Below, in pieces: positions 54,501 to 61,623 of a stretch of DNA of 64,000 bases; within the stretch, counting starts at the first letter, position 1, and every line of letters starts with the position of its first letter. Under the pieces are notes generated by a model. That model was not told the DNA's origin. It did not search any database and worked only from the letters and a program-made list of their open reading frames with translations. Position numbers and translations under genes: made by a program. The DNA is from Gramella sp. Hel_I_59 (GTDB taxonomy: Bacteria; Bacteroidota; Bacteroidia; Flavobacteriales; Flavobacteriaceae): NCBI RefSeq assembly GCF_006714895.1, contig NZ_VFME01000001.1, positions 2,976,001 through 3,040,000 on the forward strand. Direction: 5' to 3'.

Positions 54501-55710
54501 CCTGATTCAGTATAGATTCCCCATTGCCATTTATTCCGAAGGGATTAAAATCATTTACAAGGTTGTCTGGAAAAGCTCCTGCTGGTTGATTGAAAAATCC
54601 GCCCGGCGGAGTATCCAGTCCAATATTTCCCGGAACATTGGATTCCCCAAGATCCTGGATCGCTACGATATTTCGCGTATCCTGAATATTCTGAATATTG
54701 TTGGTTCTATTCGTGACCCAAACCTGAATCCTCTTGATCTGAATATTGGTATTGATAAACGGATAGTTTCTTAGCGCTTCGTCATAAGTATCGCGGAAGT
54801 AGTGTGCCAGGAAAAAGTGCCGGTCGGCATCATAATCAAGGGCAAATTTGGCAAATTCCTCTACGGTTGCTCCACCTTCCACATTAACCGTACGTCGCTC
54901 CGACTTTTGTTCTGAAAATACTCCGGTGATCCTTGTTTTCCCAAACTGAAGTTCGGTTTTAAAACCAAAAAGACTTTGCGCACCCTGAATAAGTGCATTA
55001 TTCAAAGGCATATTTACATTACCCACTTCAATTTTCTGTACGATATCATCCTCGTTTGGCGTATACTCCAGTTTCAGCTGATTTTGAAAATCGAAGGTTG
55101 ACTCGGTATCGTAATTCGCCGTAACCTGAAGACGCTCTCCAATTTGCCCAAGCATGGAAAGACTAATCCGCTGGTCAAAATCAAAAGATAAGTTGCTTCT
55201 GTTCCTTGGAGAAAATGCCGGGTTATCCTGTTTGGTATAGAGAAGTCCAAGATCTATTTCTACCGATCCCTGTGGAACGATATTGATTTCAGAGCCACCA
55301 AAAATGCTTTCAAATAAATTATTATTGACATAGAAATCTGGCAAAAGATCACGCTGAATATCTTCGGTTCCTTCCTTTCTACCTGAAAGCGCATCATTTT
55401 TCAGCTTAAAATAATTACGCATTTCCTCTTCCAGCACGAGGTCTTCATATTCCTGCGGAGTAAGAACTAAAGGCAGACCTATATTGATCTGTCCTACGCG
55501 TTCCCTGTAAAAGTAACGGTTGAGGATAGGATCATATTCGTATCTGGATTCTATAGATTGTGGATCTGGGAGCTGAAGCTCACCTAGAGCAAAGCCCGCC
55601 TGGATGGTGTCCTGAGGAGTCTCCTGGGAAATGGCGTCTATGGAAAACACCATAAATAACAGGAAAGTCAGGCGTACCGGTAAAGACAATTTCAGGTAAT
55701 TGTTCTTCAA
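48556..55710 (-). CDS. sprA: SprA, type IX secretion translocon / gliding protein
   Basis: A 2384-residue outer-membrane protein, the length range of SprA, which forms the giant 36-strand pore of the type IX secretion system. A signal peptide (LPVRLTFLLFMVFSIDAISQ) is followed by QETPQDTIQAG. Family blocks are visible, including LDLGLLYTKQDNPAFSPRNRSNLSFDFDQRISLSMLG-like strands near residues 155-190, GSPNSNDFDGEATTYIDDFEAAQ (about 855-880), DLCGEVWFNELRLSD (about 1490) and a final barrel strand IRSGFTLIYNFGN. It is 5 bases after ruvA on the same strand, hence co-transcribed. Partner T9SS genes are elsewhere except a PorP/SprF paralog at 23263. Confidence 0.95.
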   Translation of the reverse strand: MKNNYLKLSLPVRLTFLLFMVFSIDAISQETPQDTIQAGFALGELQLPDPQSIESRYEYDPILNRYFYRERVGQINIGLPLVLTPQEYEDLVLEEEMRNYFKLKNDALSGRKEGTEDIQRDLLPDFYVNNNLFESIFGGSEINIVPQGSVEIDLGLLYTKQDNPAFSPRNRSNLSFDFDQRISLSMLGQIGERLQVTANYDTESTFDFQNQLKLEYTPNEDDIVQKIEVGNVNMPLNNALIQGAQSLFGFKTELQFGKTRITGVFSEQKSERRTVNVEGGATVEEFAKFALDYDADRHFFLAHYFRDTYDEALRNYPFINTNIQIKRIQVWVTNRTNNIQNIQDTRNIVAIQDLGESNVPGNIGLDTPPGGFFNQPAGAFPDNLVNDFNPFGINGNGESILNQAIRDIATVDQGFGTITVSEGTDYAKLENARQLKPSEYTVNTQLGYISLNQRLSNDEVLGVAFQYTINGEVFQVGEFANDGVNATNDPGTEEPTTGTNSRASQNLVVKLLKSTITNVQEPIWDLMMKNIYSLNAYQLEREDFRMNILYTDPQPLNYIKPVEGTTLPADVNETPLLRVFRLDELNTNNDPINDGDGFFDYVQQITIDPQNGNIIFTTVEPFGEHLFRKLDENPNAGSEDYNIPETWNPNQEKYVFRAMYRTTKTQAEQEEADKNKFQLKGRYKSAEVEGIPIGFNLPPGSVTVTAGGRILQEGVDYVVNYELGRVQILDEGLLASNIPIQVNTENNALFGQQTKRFTGLNVEHQFNENFLIGGTFINLKERPLTQKANYSYEPINNTILGLNLNYSTEVPFLTRLVNKLPNIDTDVMSNVSVRGEFAYLLPGSPNSNDFDGEATTYIDDFEAAQTAIDINNPLAWELSSVPVGFGGELANGDLSVGYRRAKMSWYTIDPIFYSNNRPDGISDSDISSYATRRVALNEIFPNTDVVQGQPQVVYTMDVNYDPSVRGPYNYNPAAAGGNTLPVPGNNFAGITRPINTTNFEQTNVEYIQFWVMDPYIYAENANKSDGLINFNLGNISEDVLKDGRKQYENGLPEGEGEANVITSAFGNTPADNSLVYAFDSEGDGRTLQDAGFDGLLDAEEALKFPDFGNLADPSADNYEYFLNRDGSVLDRYLDYNGTEGNSPTDVSDTNRGNTTLPTTEDINRDNTMNTINSYFEYKIPFFRGMNIDNNQYITDVKELTTTLRNGQDLPVRWVQFKVPIFEPTNAIGGIADFRSIRFIRMFLSDFQDETILRFGTMDLVRGDYRRYNQSLFEDSGQLENPNTSFEVNAVNIEENENRQPIPYRLPPGVEREQLYQNNTSLRQNEQSLSLSVCDLEPQDARAVYKNFQIDMRQYKNLEMFLHAESVINRQPLKDGQLVAFVRMGTDFSDNFYQVEIPLSPTLFGASTAEEIWPEVNRMNLELDLLQQVKTSVLGDPTLNSTDLNFFTEDLQEVDAEAPYDMGRLRIGVKGNPSFGNIRLLMVGVKNGTREDGVTDLCGEVWFNELRLSDLKNEGGWAGVVSMDSNLADFANISATGRRSTVGFGALGQGPNQRSREDLQQYDVVTNLNMGQLLPQKWGVKIPVNYSRGEELITPKYDQEFLDVELDTRLDNIEDPAQRDAVEKQSQSYTKRQSINVIGLRKERTGERTPMPYDIENFAFATSYNQVDHRDFEIEESIDQSVRVGGTYEFSFPQKSLEPLKNLAVLDSSDYFAIFRDFNINYLPTNINASSNIFRQYNQQKFRSLDLSDSDIGIPTLYQRNFLFDWQYGINYNLTRSLSFAFNASNNRIIRNYIDDEGFADDSIGVWDDFFNIGEPNQHFQTLQVNYDLPFEKIPVLKFVNATYSYTGDFQWQRGSQRFQQLEDIPAIGNSVQNSNTHQINASLNLQDLYNYVGLVQKKNNSAGKSIQERSRGIPTLGPPSEEDEEVEEKPKPKTNKGNNTLIGIATGLKTFQVNYRNSRGIFLPGYTESVGFMGTFRPTAGFTFGFQEDIRQMAAERGWLTLFQNFNQQFSAVKNEQLDYQAGFGFIPDLTIELTGRKNEAENYSENYRVDPVSMDYQSLTPYTYGNFNISTLLIATSFQQSNEASSEAFQNFRANRIEVARRIANERGLDPTDVDEEGYPRGIGKTNQAVLLPAFIAAYSGKDAGSVQLGAFRNVPIPNWNLKYTGLMRFEWFRDKFRRFSINHGYRADYTLNQYQTNLDYDPADPEALNQAGDFKNPVLFSNLVLTELFTPLALIDFETKNSIQIMAKMEKDRSLAFSFDNNLLTEYSGNEYTLGLGYRLRDLKIATALGGRRRVLSSDLNFRTDVSYRKNRTIVRYLDLANNQTISGQDIWSINFKADYAFTRNLTARFYYDHTFSEYAVSTAFPQTTIRSGFTLIYNFGN

Positions 55711-55715
55711 TTTAG

Positions 55716-56297
55716 TTACAGCTTTTTAAGAGCCATTTTTATAATAGATTCTACGGTGGATTCAGGATCATCCTTCAGAATCTTTTCTACAACCTTGCCA
55801 GCCTGGCGTCTATTGTAACCCAAGATCTCTAAAGCAGATAACGCTTCTTCCTTATTTGTATTGTTTGGAGTCATTAAAACTTCATCATCGCCCATCACCT
55901 TAAGCACTTTGTCCTTGAGATCAAGAATGACTCTTTGAGCTGTTTTGGCGCCGATACCTTTCACACTCTGGATGGTAGGAACATCACCGGTCGCAATCGC
56001 ATTGATCACCTCCTTTGGTTGCAAGGAAGAAAGCATTACGCGAGCCGTGCTCGTGCCTACGCCAGAAACGGAAATAAGAAGTTTAAAGATCTCTCTTTCA
56101 GATTTTTCAATAAAACCGTACAAGGTGTGTGAATCCTCCTTTACCTGAAGATAAGTATAAAGACTGATCGCTTCAGATTCAGGAATTAGTGAAAATGTAT
56201 GCAGGGAAATATTTACGGTATATCCTATTCCGTTGCATTCAATAACCACATAGGTGGGATTTTTTTCTATTAACTGACCCTTGAGGTGATGAATCAT
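55716..56297 (-). CDS. ruvA: Holliday junction branch migration protein RuvA
   Basis: Binds Holliday junctions and loads the RuvB motor. The 193-residue protein has the N-terminal OB fold (MIHHLKGQLIEKNPTYVVIECNGIGYTV), the helix-hairpin-helix region with LLISVSGVGTSTARVMLSS and SVKGIGAKTAQRVILDLKD, and the C-terminal domain III (ALEILGYNRRQAGKVVEKI). It leads a transcript into sprA (5-base gap). A -7 element TACATTTG (56327-56320, minus strand) lies just upstream. The 3' part of ruvB is at the right window edge, separated from ruvA by several genes. Confidence 0.97.
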   Translation of the reverse strand: MIHHLKGQLIEKNPTYVVIECNGIGYTVNISLHTFSLIPESEAISLYTYLQVKEDSHTLYGFIEKSEREIFKLLISVSGVGTSTARVMLSSLQPKEVINAIATGDVPTIQSVKGIGAKTAQRVILDLKDKVLKVMGDDEVLMTPNNTNKEEALSALEILGYNRRQAGKVVEKILKDDPESTVESIIKMALKKL

Positions 56298-56332
56298 GAA
56301 AGAAAGTTGTGTTGAGGTTCAAATGTAGTAAA

Positions 56333-56373
56333 ATAAAGCAAAGGCGGGAATCATCTTCCCGCCTTTACTTTAT
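56333..56373 (-). terminator. Terminator of maeB
   Basis: A perfect 11-bp core stem (56340-56350 with 56356-56366, loop tcatc) extends with one mismatch into ataaag/ctttat arms. It lies just past the malic enzyme stop codon and upstream of ruvA. Confidence 0.83.
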
Positions 56374-56381
56374 GTAAGATA

Positions 56382-58676
56382 TTAAGCTTTTTTCTTAGCC
56401 TTCTTTTCTTTCTCCTGTGCATCTATAACCGCTACTGCAGCCATGTTCACCATTTCCTCTACACTTGCACCAAGCTGAAGAATATGAACAGGTTTCCTCA
56501 TTCCCATCATGATCGGGCCTATAGAGTCTACATTGTTAAGTTCTTTGATAAGCTTATAGGTGCTGTTAGCTGAATCCAGATCTGGATAGATCAGTGTATT
56601 CACCTTCTTACCGGCAAGTTTTGAAAACGGGAATTTATTCTGAAGCATCTCGCGATTTAAAGCGAAATCTGCCTGCAGTTCTCCATCAACACTTAGTTCC
56701 GGATGAAACCTGTGCAGGTAAGAAACTGCTTCTTTTACCTTGGTCGCTCTTGGATGTTTAGAAGATCCGAAGTTAGCGTAAGACACCATCGCGATCACAG
56801 GTTCCATACCAAATAACTGAACCGTACGAGCCGTCATTTGCGCGATCTTGGCAAGATCTTTAGCTGAAGGATCTATATTAATAGAAGTGTCACTAATAAA
56901 TAATGGACCTCTGGAGGTATTCATCACATTGGTAGCTGCTACTCTGGAAACGCCATCTGCTAACCCAATAAGTTCCAGCATAGGTTTTACCACCGTTGGG
57001 TAAGCTCTGGAATAACCTGAAAGTAATGCATCTGCATCTCCTTCATTGACCATCATCGCGGCAAAATAGTTACGTTCTCTTAGTAGTTTTTCGGCATCGT
57101 ATTTAGTTACGCCACTTCTATGCCTGGTTTCCCAATATTTGTAGGCGTATTTTTTTCTGTTTTCCTCTTCATCATCAGATTTTGGATCTATGATAACCAC
57201 ATCCTCTTCCTGAAAATCGATCTCAGCCATTAATTCCTTGATCACTTCACTTCGTCCAAGCAGGATTGGGAACCCAATTCCTTCATCATTAATGATCTGT
57301 GCAGCTTTAAGAACATCAAGATGGTCTGCTTCAGCAAAAACGATTCGTTTAGGGTTTGTTTTAGCGCGGTTTTGTAACAAACGGGTGATCTTGTTCTCAT
57401 TACCCATACGTTCCAGCAACTCTTCCTCGTAACGTTGCCAGTCATCGATCCCTTCCCGGGCGACCCCACTTTCCATCGCAGCTTTGGCAACTGCAGGCGG
57501 AACTTTGGCGATCAATCTCGGGTCGAAAGGCTTCGGAATAATATAATCAGGTCCAAAATTTAACCTCGTTTCACCGTATGCAATATTTACCTGCTCTGGC
57601 ACTGCTTCTTTAGCTAATTCTGCCAATGCCTTTACTGCAGCTTTTTTCATTTCTTCATTGATCTTCGTAGCTCGTACATCCAGTGCACCACGGAAGATAA
57701 ACGGGAAACCAAGAACATTGTTCACCTGGTTTGGGTGATCACTTCTACCTGTCGCCATGATGATATCTTTCCTGGTATCCATCGCCAGGTTGTAATCGAT
57801 CTCTGGATTAGGATTGGCCATTGCAAAAACGATAGGTCTTTTTGCCATGCTCTTAAGCATTGCCGGACTTACGATATTTGCGATAGAAAGACCCACGAAA
57901 ACATCGGCATCCTTCATGGCTTCACCCAAGGTGTCGATCTTACGGGCAGTAGCGAATTCCGCTTTTTCTTCAGAAAGATTTGTTCTGTCTTTTCTAATGA
58001 CACCTTTACTATCAAGCATCACGATATTTTCAGCTTTAGCACCAAAAGCTTTGTAAAGCTTGGTACAGGAAACAGCAGCAGCTCCTGCACCACTGATGAC
58101 GATCTTTACTTTGCTGATCTTTTTCTTAGCCAGTTCCAAGGCATTCAGCAATGCTGCTGCTGAAATGATCGCAGTTCCATGCTGATCATCATGCATCACC
58201 GGAATATCCAGTTCTGCTTTTAAGCGTTGTTCAATTTCAAATGCTTCAGGAGCTTTGATATCTTCCAGGTTGATTCCGCCGAAAGTTGGCGCAATATTCT
58301 TAACCGTTTCTATGAACTTATCTACGTCTTTAGTGTCTACTTCAATATCGAAAACATCAATATCTGCAAAGATCTTAAAGAGAAGACCTTTTCCTTCCAT
58401 CACCGGCTTGGATGCTTCGGGACCAATATCGCCAAGACCCAGAACGGCAGTACCATTGGAAATAACTGCTACCAGGTTTCCTTTGGTGGTATACTTGTAA
58501 ACATTCTCCCTATCCTTTTCAATCTCTAGACATGGTTCAGCTACACCTGGAGAATAAGCCAGAGACAGGTCTCTTTGGGTGGCATATTTCTTAGTTGGTA
58601 CAACTTCAATTTTCCCGGGCTTAGGTTTAGCGTGGTAAACCAATGCCTCTCTTCTTTTTCTGGAAGTGTTACTCAT
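56382..58676 (-). CDS. maeB: NADP-dependent malic enzyme with phosphotransacetylase-like domain
   Basis: Oxidative decarboxylation of malate to pyruvate, making NADPH. From the ATG at 58676 the protein is 764 residues. The N-terminal malic-enzyme domain (1 to about 425) has [13 protein letters not shown], the metal/substrate block [12 protein letters not shown], the nucleotide motif [12 protein letters not shown] and [10 protein letters not shown]. The C-terminal domain (about 430-755) resembles phosphotransacetylase and in MaeB proteins is regulatory, binding acetyl-CoA. A reading starting at 58703 is possible but less likely. A -7-like TAACTTTG (58708-58701, minus strand) lies upstream. It has its own terminator. 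Confidence 0.96.
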   Translation of the reverse strand: MSNTSRKRREALVYHAKPKPGKIEVVPTKKYATQRDLSLAYSPGVAEPCLEIEKDRENVYKYTTKGNLVAVISNGTAVLGLGDIGPEASKPVMEGKGLLFKIFADIDVFDIEVDTKDVDKFIETVKNIAPTFGGINLEDIKAPEAFEIEQRLKAELDIPVMHDDQHGTAIISAAALLNALELAKKKISKVKIVISGAGAAAVSCTKLYKAFGAKAENIVMLDSKGVIRKDRTNLSEEKAEFATARKIDTLGEAMKDADVFVGLSIANIVSPAMLKSMAKRPIVFAMANPNPEIDYNLAMDTRKDIIMATGRSDHPNQVNNVLGFPFIFRGALDVRATKINEEMKKAAVKALAELAKEAVPEQVNIAYGETRLNFGPDYIIPKPFDPRLIAKVPPAVAKAAMESGVAREGIDDWQRYEEELLERMGNENKITRLLQNRAKTNPKRIVFAEADHLDVLKAAQIINDEGIGFPILLGRSEVIKELMAEIDFQEEDVVIIDPKSDDEEENRKKYAYKYWETRHRSGVTKYDAEKLLRERNYFAAMMVNEGDADALLSGYSRAYPTVVKPMLELIGLADGVSRVAATNVMNTSRGPLFISDTSINIDPSAKDLAKIAQMTARTVQLFGMEPVIAMVSYANFGSSKHPRATKVKEAVSYLHRFHPELSVDGELQADFALNREMLQNKFPFSKLAGKKVNTLIYPDLDSANSTYKLIKELNNVDSIGPIMMGMRKPVHILQLGASVEEMVNMAAVAVIDAQEKEKKAKKKA

Positions 58677-58799
58677 AATTTTAAGTTTTCGGCTAATTAG
58701 CAAAGTTAATAAGGCTGCTGTCCTTAGAGAAATAAAAAGAACAAAAGCTTCAAACGTATCTCTAAGATAATTTATACTTTGGAGGCCTAAATTATTTTC

Positions 58800-59574
58800 A
58801 TGATCAAAAGTCTGTTTTTAGCACTTTTCCTTGTGCCTGTGCATATATATATATGCACAAACTCTATCCATAAACGAGGTAGACAGTCCACCACTAATAA
58901 AGGGATACTGCGAAGAAGACCCTTCCGAAGAATGTTTTACCATTTCTATAAGTCAGTTTATGAATAGCAATGCGAAAATTGCTGATATCATCAAATCGAA
59001 AGAATCCGGAAAGGCGTATATCCAGTTTACTGTAAGTGAAAAAGGAGAAGTCATTAATGTACGATCACGATCTAAATTCCCCACGATCGCCCGAGTAGCG
59101 GAAGACGCTATAAAGGAATTGAAGATCGCTGAGCCGGCAATGTTAAACGAACAACCCGTAGCGATCACTTATACCCTGCCGTTTAAATTCAGAAGCCTCG
59201 AATTAGGGAATAATAGCGCCAGGATTTCAGGCGACGGAGATTTTGCAAACATAACCGATGTGAATGAAGTAGCAACTCCTCCTGAGTTTCGAGGCTACGA
59301 GACAGGAATTAGAAATATAGTTGACCGTTATAAATATGACCTTAGAATGAAGCTAAGGCAAATGAGTTATGATGACAAACAAATTGATCTACTGAAGATT
59401 TCATTGATCATTGAAGAGAATGGGGAAATCTCCAGAAAACTGGTAATTCATCCCAAGCGAAAACTTCAGAATATTGTAAAGACTGAAGTAGATAGGATCG
59501 TGATCGAGCAAGCAGCTAAAAACAAGAATGGAGAAAATGAAAAAGTGCTAATTTCTTATGACTTCTCAAACTAG
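58800..59574 (+). CDS. Periplasmic TonB_C-domain protein with apparent frameshift in an AT repeat
   Basis: The ATG at 58800 opens a typical signal peptide ([17 protein letters not shown]), but this frame stops at 58967 after 55 codons. The mature protein continues in the next frame from about 58855 ([14 protein letters not shown]) to the stop at 59574. One more AT unit in the (AT)6 tract at 58843-58854 would join the frames exactly. The body holds a Cys-pair block ([11 protein letters not shown]), a TonB_C-like domain (about residues 50-120) and a second, weaker one near the C-terminus; there is no membrane spacer, so it is not a classical TonB. The only same-frame start (TTG at 58831) would lack an export signal. 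Sequencing error, a slipping repeat or a broken gene are all possible. Confidence 0.65.
58838..58859. repeat. (AT)6 tract inside a 22-nt perfect palindrome
   Basis: Six AT units (58843-58854) are flanked by TGTGC and GCACA, making a perfect palindrome of 22 bases. It falls within the signal-peptide codons of the TonB_C-domain gene. Such dinucleotide runs are prone to slippage. Confidence 0.9.
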
Positions 59575-60500
59575 TCAGGCTTTAGAAATTCAATATTTCG
59601 CTTAAGACCTTCAAATTTTGTTCGTTTCACGGCAGATTTTCTGAAGATCTCGTTGAAAGTTTCCCTGGTGACCTCTTCCCAGTCTTTTCTTGAGTTCTCC
59701 AGAAGTTCAGGATGCGGATTGAATAGTGGTTCCTGGTGAGGTTTGGAAAATCTATTCCACGGGCAAACGTCCTGACAAACATCGCAGCCAAACATCCAGT
59801 CATCAAACTGATTCTTCATACTCTGCGGTAGCTCATCTTTCAGTTCAATGGTGAAATAAGAAATACACTTACTGCCATCTACCTTGTAAGGTTCTACGAT
59901 CGCTTCCGTAGGACAGGCATCGATACAGGCGGTACAGCTTCCGCAGTGATCGGTTACCGGAGTATCGTATTCCAGGTCCAGATCCACGATTAATTCAGCG
60001 ATAAAATAGAAAGAACCTGTTTGTTTAGATAACAAATTGGAATGTTTACCAATCCAACCGAGTCCGCTTTTTGCAGCCCAGGCTTTGTCCAGAACCGGAC
60101 CTGAATCTACAAATGCACGACCGTGAAAATCCCCAATTTGGGCCTTTAGCGTAACGAGCATTTCCTTCAATTTATCCTTGATCACAAAATGATAATCCCT
60201 ACCGTAAGCATATTTACTGATCTTGTAGGACTCGCTGTTTTGTATTTCTGAAGGATAATAGTTCAGCAGTAGAGAAATAACGCTTTTTGAACCCGGAACT
60301 AGCAAGGTAGGATCCAGACGCTTATCGAAATAATTCTCCATATAGCGCATTTCCCCATGCATATTATTCTGAAGCCAGCTTTCCAGTCTTGGCGCTTCCT
60401 CTTCCAGAAATTCAGCTTTTGAAATTCCGCATGACAAAAAGCCGAGGCGTTTTGCTTCGGCTTTAATAAGTTGTGAATATTTTGCTGCTGAAGGATTCAA
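59571..60500 (-). CDS. queG: Epoxyqueuosine reductase
   Basis: Last step of queuosine synthesis in tRNA: reduces epoxyqueuosine using cobalamin and two 4Fe-4S clusters. The 309-residue protein has both ferredoxin-type motifs, [15 protein letters not shown] and [11 protein letters not shown], and the family start [17 protein letters not shown]. Length matches short-form QueG proteins. Its stop codon overlaps that of the convergent TonB_C gene by two bases (ctag). A terminator-like hairpin (60438-60464) lies within its first 21 codons. It follows the His-rich lipoprotein gene by 44 bases. Confidence 0.96.
   Translation of the reverse strand: MNPSAAKYSQLIKAEAKRLGFLSCGISKAEFLEEEAPRLESWLQNNMHGEMRYMENYFDKRLDPTLLVPGSKSVISLLLNYYPSEIQNSESYKISKYAYGRDYHFVIKDKLKEMLVTLKAQIGDFHGRAFVDSGPVLDKAWAAKSGLGWIGKHSNLLSKQTGSFYFIAELIVDLDLEYDTPVTDHCGSCTACIDACPTEAIVEPYKVDGSKCISYFTIELKDELPQSMKNQFDDWMFGCDVCQDVCPWNRFSKPHQEPLFNPHPELLENSRKDWEEVTRETFNEIFRKSAVKRTKFEGLKRNIEFLKPD
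60438..60464 (-). terminator. Terminator-like hairpin in the 5' coding part of queG
   Basis: An 8-bp perfect stem (60438-60445 with 60457-60464) extended by a GC pair inside, with an A-rich loop, is followed on the minus strand by TTTTTGTC. It lies 36 bases inside queG and could act as an attenuator or end the upstream lipoprotein message. Confidence 0.5.
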
Positions 60501-60544
60501 AGACTGAATTTAGAGCAGCTAATGTAAAAATTAAATAGCTGAGA

Positions 60545-61087
60545 TCATTGGAGTGTGGGATTAAATGGCGCAAAAACTCCATCGGGATTTTCCAGTCCCA
60601 CCCAGGCGTGTAGCGTCCATCCTCCAGCGACGCAGTTGAGATGCCAGTGATCATCTTCACCGATAAAAGGTCCTTCGGGTATTGTATAATCTTCAGTTTG
60701 ATCGCAGTTTTTAACCGGGATCAAATACTCGGCAGCTACAAAATGCATTTTCCCGTTTTCATCTGGATGATATACGAGGATTTCAGGTTTTAGCAAATCG
60801 AATTTCATATCCACATATTCTTCTTTGGCATAATGATAGCCCATACCAGGTACAAGCGGACTCACCTGCTCATAACCCTGATCCACAGCTACATTAAAAT
60901 TATGAAATCTACGCATTGCCTTAGTAAGCATTACCAGCTGATCATCCAGAGTCTCAGCCTTCTCAACCTTGAAATCATAATTCTGTAAGTTCTCATCATC
61001 AAATGGATCTGAACTACAGGAACTAATTAGCGCTATTAATAGAACTGGCAAAACCAGAATTAGTCTTCTAAATAAATTCGTTTTCAT
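60545..61087 (-). CDS. His-rich predicted lipoprotein of unknown function
   Basis: A 180-residue protein with signal peptide and lipobox LISSC (C24), so probably lipid-anchored. The mature part is acidic and carries many His and aromatic residues in conserved-looking clusters: AMRRFHNFNVAVDQGYEQ, PGMGYHYAKEEYVD, MHFVAAEYLIPV, DDHWHLNC and GWTLHAWVGLENPDGVFAPFNP. The latter half is shaped like a small beta-rich domain and the His clusters could bind a metal. I do not recognise a named family. It lies 22 bases downstream of the cupin gene and probably shares its TetR-controlled promoter. Confidence 0.8.
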   Translation of the reverse strand: MKTNLFRRLILVLPVLLIALISSCSSDPFDDENLQNYDFKVEKAETLDDQLVMLTKAMRRFHNFNVAVDQGYEQVSPLVPGMGYHYAKEEYVDMKFDLLKPEILVYHPDENGKMHFVAAEYLIPVKNCDQTEDYTIPEGPFIGEDDHWHLNCVAGGWTLHAWVGLENPDGVFAPFNPTLQ

Positions 61088-61109
61088 CTGTATATATTTT
61101 TGTTGGTTC

Positions 61110-61547
61110 CTATTCCATTTGAATGATCATATCATAATCGGCCGCAGTTTTTAATACCTCCTGAATAATTTCTGGAGCAACCGATTTTTCCATAGCATTT
61201 TCCTCGCTGGCGAGTATCCCGTATTTATGAAAGAATTCTCCGAATCTTTTAGGACTGTGAATATTTACCCATTTACAGTTTCCACTATTGGAGTTTACGA
61301 AAGTATGCAGCGTTTTTGGGGGAATATCTATCGATTCCCCCGCTTTCACATTTCTCTGCTCGCCATTGATGATGAAATCCATCTCGCCTGCTACGATATA
61401 AAAAGACTCATGCAAATTTTCATGATAATGTGGTGGTGGACCAGGTACCTGACTAAGGGATTCGCCAATACTAAGATCGTAGTCACCGGAAAGATTCTGC
61501 ACTGAAACTTTGTGACCTAACACCCACGATTCTAATTCTTTACACAT
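61110..61547 (-). CDS. Cupin-domain protein
   Basis: A 145-residue small beta-barrel protein. Cupin motif 1 is complete (H40, H42, E47 and G54 in HYHENLHESFYIVAG) and motif 2 contributes H81 (PPKTLHTFVN), giving a full 3-His/1-Glu metal site. Single-domain cupins of this type include dioxygenases and small-molecule binding proteins; the substrate is unknown. It is divergently transcribed from a tetR gene, with a predicted promoter and two operator-like palindromes in the 72-base gap, so it is probably induced by the TetR ligand. Confidence 0.88.
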   Translation of the reverse strand: MCKELESWVLGHKVSVQNLSGDYDLSIGESLSQVPGPPPHYHENLHESFYIVAGEMDFIINGEQRNVKAGESIDIPPKTLHTFVNSNSGNCKWVNIHSPKRFGEFFHKYGILASEENAMEKSVAPEIIQEVLKTAADYDMIIQME

Positions 61548-61548
61548 C

Positions 61549-61570
61549 TTATGAGATTTTAGTCTCGTAA
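61549..61570. promoter_or_regulatory. Operator-like palindrome 1 (cupin side)
   Basis: Half-sites ttatgaga and tctcgtaa match in 7 of 8 paired positions around a 6-base centre. It overlaps the predicted -7 and start point of the cupin promoter, as expected for repressor binding. Confidence 0.55.
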
Positions 61571-61598
61571 ATATAGAACGGAATTTTGTAGTATCAAA
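61568..61598 (-). promoter_or_regulatory. Promoter of the cupin-lipoprotein unit
   Basis: On the minus strand TTTG (61598-61595), a 19-base spacer and TATATTTA (61575-61568) resemble the Bacteroidetes consensus with one mismatch in the -7 element. Palindrome 1 lies over and just downstream of it. Confidence 0.52.
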
Positions 61599-61601
61599 GT
61601 T

Positions 61602-61623
61602 TTATAAGATATTTGTCTCATGA
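61602..61623. promoter_or_regulatory. Operator-like palindrome 2 (tetR side)
   Basis: Half-sites ttataaga and tctcatga (6 of 8 paired positions) have the same 22-base length and 6-base centre as palindrome 1. It overlaps the tetR start codon, suggesting autoregulation. Confidence 0.5.

Noticed and set aside
58677..58703. Nine extra residues for the malic enzyme
   Set aside because: [12 protein letters not shown] at 58676 fits the family start, and the extension overlaps the probable leader.
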